From positions 1 to 64,000 of the forward strand of contig QANT01003995.1 of NCBI GenBank assembly GCA_003254885.1: 64,000 nt of DNA, read 5' to 3'. Positions 60,236 through 64,000 of the stretch are shown here, piece by piece. A program made the position numbers and the translations under genes. Numbering within the stretch: position 1 is the first letter of the stretch; every line of letters starts with the position of its first letter. Origin of the DNA: Purshia tridentata (taxonomy: Eukaryota; Streptophyta; Magnoliopsida; Rosales; Rosaceae). The notes under the pieces are model-generated. The model saw nothing but the letters and a program-made list of their open reading frames with translations. It had not been told where the DNA came from and made no database searches.

Positions 60236-63200
60236 CTACAGTAATAGAAAAATAAGGACAAGAAATCGAAAGCAAGTCAGAAGAGAGGTATGGCTACAGT
60301 AAGGCAGAGATGCAACTGAAGTCTGACTATTCCTGGTCTTTTTTGTTGATTCTGGAGTAGAAGAGTTGCCTAGTCCAACAGCAACAGCAGGAGGCGCATT
60401 GGTAGAAACTGGCTTAAAAGGTAAGTTAGTATGGTCCTCGACCTCGTAACCTGCATTTGGGTCCAAAATTTTTGTCATGCAATAAGGTCATACATAAAGG
60501 CATGGAGAAAAGGTGCGTGCATTAATTAGAATAACACCTACAGTCAAACTTCTTCCAGCCCAAAACGAATTTCTCTCGGTCAAATACAACTTGGTAGCCA
60601 GTCATAAAGTTTTCTGTAGAGAGATCAATGACTGAAGCATAAGCCAACAAATCACAGTAAAATAAATGTAACATGTGTATATTAAAGCGGACCAGTGATC
60701 CAAGACAAAGAAAGTCAGTACCTGTTTCATAATTCGTTATTAAAGCCTACTTAGTCTATCGTTATGGAGTACCAGGCAACAAAAGAGCCAAATATACTGA
60801 GTAATGGGTAGCGAAATTTAAGGTAAAAGAAATCCTAACCATGCATCCCAATTGGTTAATTCAGAATTGAAAATAGCATTCACACCCACTTAACTGTGAA
60901 TTCAAATCAAATGCAGTGCAAAAGACTTACGTCCAATTATATTTAGTTCCACACTCTTGACAACAGCTAGGCAATATACCAGCTCATTCTGCAAATCATT
61001 AGCAAAGGAAGATATTTACAGCAATTCTTAGTTGAACAAAAAATAAAACTGGGGGAAAACAATTAAGAGCAAAACATTGCCTTAGTGGAGATAACAATTA
61101 TTGGATCATAGACTGCAAACTGGTTTCCACCATTCATGGTTAAACTGAGACTAGGTATCAGACTAGCATTTTCATCAGGGCTGCACATTGAAACAAAGAA
61201 TTCCCTTTTATGAAGAGAAGAAAGAAATTTTAGAGCTATAGTTAGAAACAAAAATAAATACAGACAAAATTTTTTATATGAAACCTCATGTCATAACAAA
61301 ATTCAAATGGGATCCTTGAGTCAGGTTGACGACGCTTATCTTGCACCTGTGAATTGAACTGCAAAAGGCATAAAGTATTGATTATTGAGTTATATATACA
61401 CTGATGTTCTTTTGTCCAACATACTAATATGTGAGTTGTGAAACTGCTAAGTAAAATTAATTTCAACACTTGAGTACTTACGCTCTCTGAAAGCCTTGTG
61501 TAACTTGGGTCAACCAGATATGTGAAAGATGTCCCAGAATCAAAAAGAGCTGTGAAGTCAACGTCCATAAGATCTGTCCCCACTCGAATTTGAGTTACAG
61601 TGATGTTATAGGTTGGACTGTAACATGCATCACAAGAGATGACAGATAAAAAACAACGTTAAAACCTCCTTTCAGGAAAAATATATCATTCTAATTTCAA
61701 GAATAAGCAGCATCAAGTAACTGAAAAGTTACCACTTACTGTGACGGGTTGAAATTAAATGGGGTCTCTTCCTGGTCAGGACTCCCCTTGTCACCAAAAT
61801 TGATTCTCCCAATTCCATCATGTCCAAAACACATGGAAAAAGAATCTGCCGTAAAGCCTTCTCGGGATAAAATGCTAGGAACAGATATCTTCTCCATACC
61901 AAGCCCAAGCAAACCATTCGGAGCTGCAACATCCAGGAATGAACCACTTTGCACCTGTCCACAACTGAACAAATCACAGTGCATTTCAGCTACATACATG
62001 AGAATTAAAAAAATAATCAAAGGGACGAAATTCCAAAACTTATAATGATAGAGAAATCACCCAAAGGTAATGTATGCCTCAACAAGTTCTCGATGACTAT
62101 TTTCTGTTGTTAAGTGAAGAACATCCTCTACCAATATCCCTGAAGTAGAAGTTTCAGCTGAGACATAAGAGACCATGTAAGGGCAATCGTTGAACGTTTC
62201 CTCACATCTATTACGACGTGCACACAAACTGTTGTTGCAACTGACGCTTTTGCTTGTTGATGACCCTTTAGGGTCATATTTGCTAAGCTCAAAATCCTGT
62301 CACAGTAAATTATATCTAATGACTAAAGTGCCAAAAGCACAAACAGTCATACATGAACACAGTAGAAAATTGATATCACCATTCTTCCCTCACAACCAAT
62401 AAGATAGCAAGATCTTGGGTGCCATTCTTAACTGTCCGCCCTTTTTTAGGAAAGTTGCATATATGTAGCAACAATTTTCCTCCAGTCAAACCAGTTTAAC
62501 ATAATCTGCTTAACTTAGAGTTTCCACTCGTTAATTATTTGATTAGTCTTGAATCAGATGCTCCAATAAGACAATCAGATTGGATCACAGTTTTCACTTA
62601 AAAAATGCACAACAATAAAATAGGATATATAGAACCTCTACAAACAAGGAAAACAACCTGAAAACTGGACTGATAGTATAATATTTGTGTGACGGACCCA
62701 AATACAGGTTACATTTTCTTGATAAAACTGAAACAAGTATGCATAAAAGCAAACAACAAAGACCCCAAATTCAAATGACATTCTCACCAATAATACTTCC
62801 AACCCAAGGAAGGAAAAAGTTCCAAAACTGATAGAAAATTTTCTTTGATTAACGTAATTGAAGAAAGATAATAAAAAGTTTCAAAACTGGTAGGAGGTGA
62901 TAAAGAGTACATACAGAAGCATAAGCTGTGCCCTCACAAGGCACCCAAAATAAGTCACTCCCTGTATCAAGCGCCACCATAAACTTCATTCCCGGCGTAC
63001 CCAATTGCACCGTCGTGTAATGCAGACTATACAAATCTCCAAAAGCATTAAAAAATTAAAAATTAAATTAAATTCGCTATTAAACTCCAATTCTAGAATT
63101 TAATAATTAAAAAGAATGAATCTTTTTAACGCAAAGAAACATACAATCCCAACGAGCTGATCCGAAAGGTGGAGTTGCCATCGGAGAAAGCGAGCGGGCT

Positions 63201-63485
63201 GTTGCTCTCGGCGAGCTTGCGGCCGCGGAGAAAGCGATCGCGGTTGGCCAACTCGGCGTAGTACTCGAAGCTTCCCTTCTCCGGCAGGTTGTGGGCGGCG
63301 GCGGCGACGGCGGCCTGTGACCACTTCTTGACTGGGTCGGAGAAGCGGTGGTGCATCTTGAAGCTGAAGATGCGGCCATGGCAGCTCTGGAGGCTGCCCA
63401 AGATCGAGAGAGAGACGAGGAGGAGGACGACGAGTTTACGAAGAGCAGTAAGCATGTCTCTGTTCCTAGAGTTTTTTATTTTCAA
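60236..63485 (-). CDS. A1-family aspartyl protease, APF1-like, gene B
   Basis: Ten exons on the minus strand, 63485-63145, 63026-62915, 62296-62061, 61964-61740, 61617-61482, 61358-61285, 61180-61081, 60988-60931, 60613-60542 and 60450-60236, give 522 aa. A signal peptide (LVVLLLVSLSILGSLQSCHG) precedes the propeptide with HHRFSDPVKKW. The active-site motifs are VALDTGSDLFWVPC (Asp134) and FDSGTSFTYL (Asp331). It has a hydrophobic tail (LLTCFRFLVLIFLLL) like gene A. The donor after exon 7 is GC (aag|gcaatg), a GC..AG intron; the equivalent donor in gene A is GT. A second in-frame Met at residue 11 (63455) is an alternative start that gives a cleaner signal peptide. Confidence 0.91.
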
Positions 63486-63714
63486 TTTCTGTGATTAGGG
63501 AATCCGAGTGGAAAGATTTGCATTGGGAGACGATGATCGAAACAGTGATCGGGAGATGAAGATGATGATGATCTTGGACGGCGAAGAAGAGAAGACAGTG
63601 TGGAGTGACTGAGAGAGTTGCAGAGTGGGTCCCGCTCTGATTTAATTGACAGTTGAAGAAGTTGGAACTCGGACACCAAATTTTGACCAAAGCGTGCTTT
63701 TTGAACTTTCATAT

Positions 63715-63728
63715 AAACGGCGCCGTTT
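63715..63728. promoter_or_regulatory. Perfect palindrome AAACGGCGCCGTTT upstream of protease gene B
   Basis: A 14-bp perfect palindrome lies 230 nt upstream of the ATG at 63485. Related AAACG-n-CGTTT sequences occur near other starts in the window. No known factor is assigned by me. Confidence 0.4.
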
Positions 63729-63944
63729 TTCAGCTTTCATTTAGTTAACTTATTTATAAGCTATAAATTTTATATATTACCATTTTTCTTTTCTCCAATA
63801 TCATATTTTGTCACTCATATTAACCTAGAATTAAATCGAATCATATCCAAAATTCCAAAATAATTTGAAAATAATTTGTCCAAATGCGTAAACTCAGAGT
63901 GCTTTTGCGACTGACTGACGATTTGGGAACATGAGGTTAAGAGA

Positions 63945-63995
63945 ATGAGAACAGAAGCAGAGGGAGATAGAGTAAGAACAGCTGCATATCAAAGG
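63945..63995 (+). CDS. Possible first coding exon of a gene leaving the window
   Basis: An ATG opens 17 codons (MRTEAEGDRVRTAAYQR) and ends exactly at a donor-like agg|gtaag at the last bases. It is divergent from protease gene B, 460 bp away. The peptide is too short to assign a family, so this is a lead only. Confidence 0.3.
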
Positions 63996-64000
63996 GTAAG

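Overview
The window looks like nuclear DNA of a flowering plant. Coding sequences are interrupted by GT..AG introns, intergenic DNA is AT-rich, and the gene families are plant-specific (MCA1, FD-type bZIP, PLS-class PPR, class III peroxidase, LARP1C). The proteins read as eudicot and probably rosid; I cannot name the species. Base 25895 is a single N, so this is assembled sequence.

Layout. An MCA1-like calcium-channel gene (+, 4471-8352) is followed by about 3 kb of intergenic DNA with one hAT-like MITE, then an SKP1/ASK gene (+, 11862-13199). A PPR gene (-, 14074-15771) diverges from a small PREY/UPF0434 gene (+, 16072-16929). A single-exon RING-H2 gene (+, 18743-19135), a tRNA-Glu(UUC) (-, 19486-19556) and an FD-like bZIP (-, 21391-22470) follow. 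From 22.5 to 31.2 kb I see no intact gene, only repeats, a candidate hairpin RNA and a decayed LINE fragment. LARP1C (-, 31234-36724) has a 3-kb intron inside its La motif. A broken PIP aquaporin copy lies at 39.7-40.8 kb. A plastid-type USP gene (-, 41597-43236) and a METTL23-like methyltransferase gene (+, 43476-45104) share a 239-bp promoter. Then come a PER64-like peroxidase (-, 45597-46899), ESF1 (+, 49251-52422, with an apparent premature stop) and two tandem A1-family aspartyl protease genes (-, 53392-56975 and 60236-63485). A possible first exon of another gene touches the right edge.

These are mostly unrelated housekeeping or developmental genes, not an operon-like system. The relationships that matter are the two divergent gene pairs, the tandem protease duplication, and a gene order that appears to bring together loci I remember as adjacent in three separate Arabidopsis segments. 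The points most worth a second look are the FD-like exon-1 donor (GA instead of GT), the in-frame TAA before the conserved lysine-rich tail of ESF1, the hairpin at 27405-27508, and the peroxidase intron of 84 nt that stays open in frame. I did not find a previously undescribed multi-gene system. All exon boundaries were deduced by hand from frame continuity and splice consensus, without transcripts.
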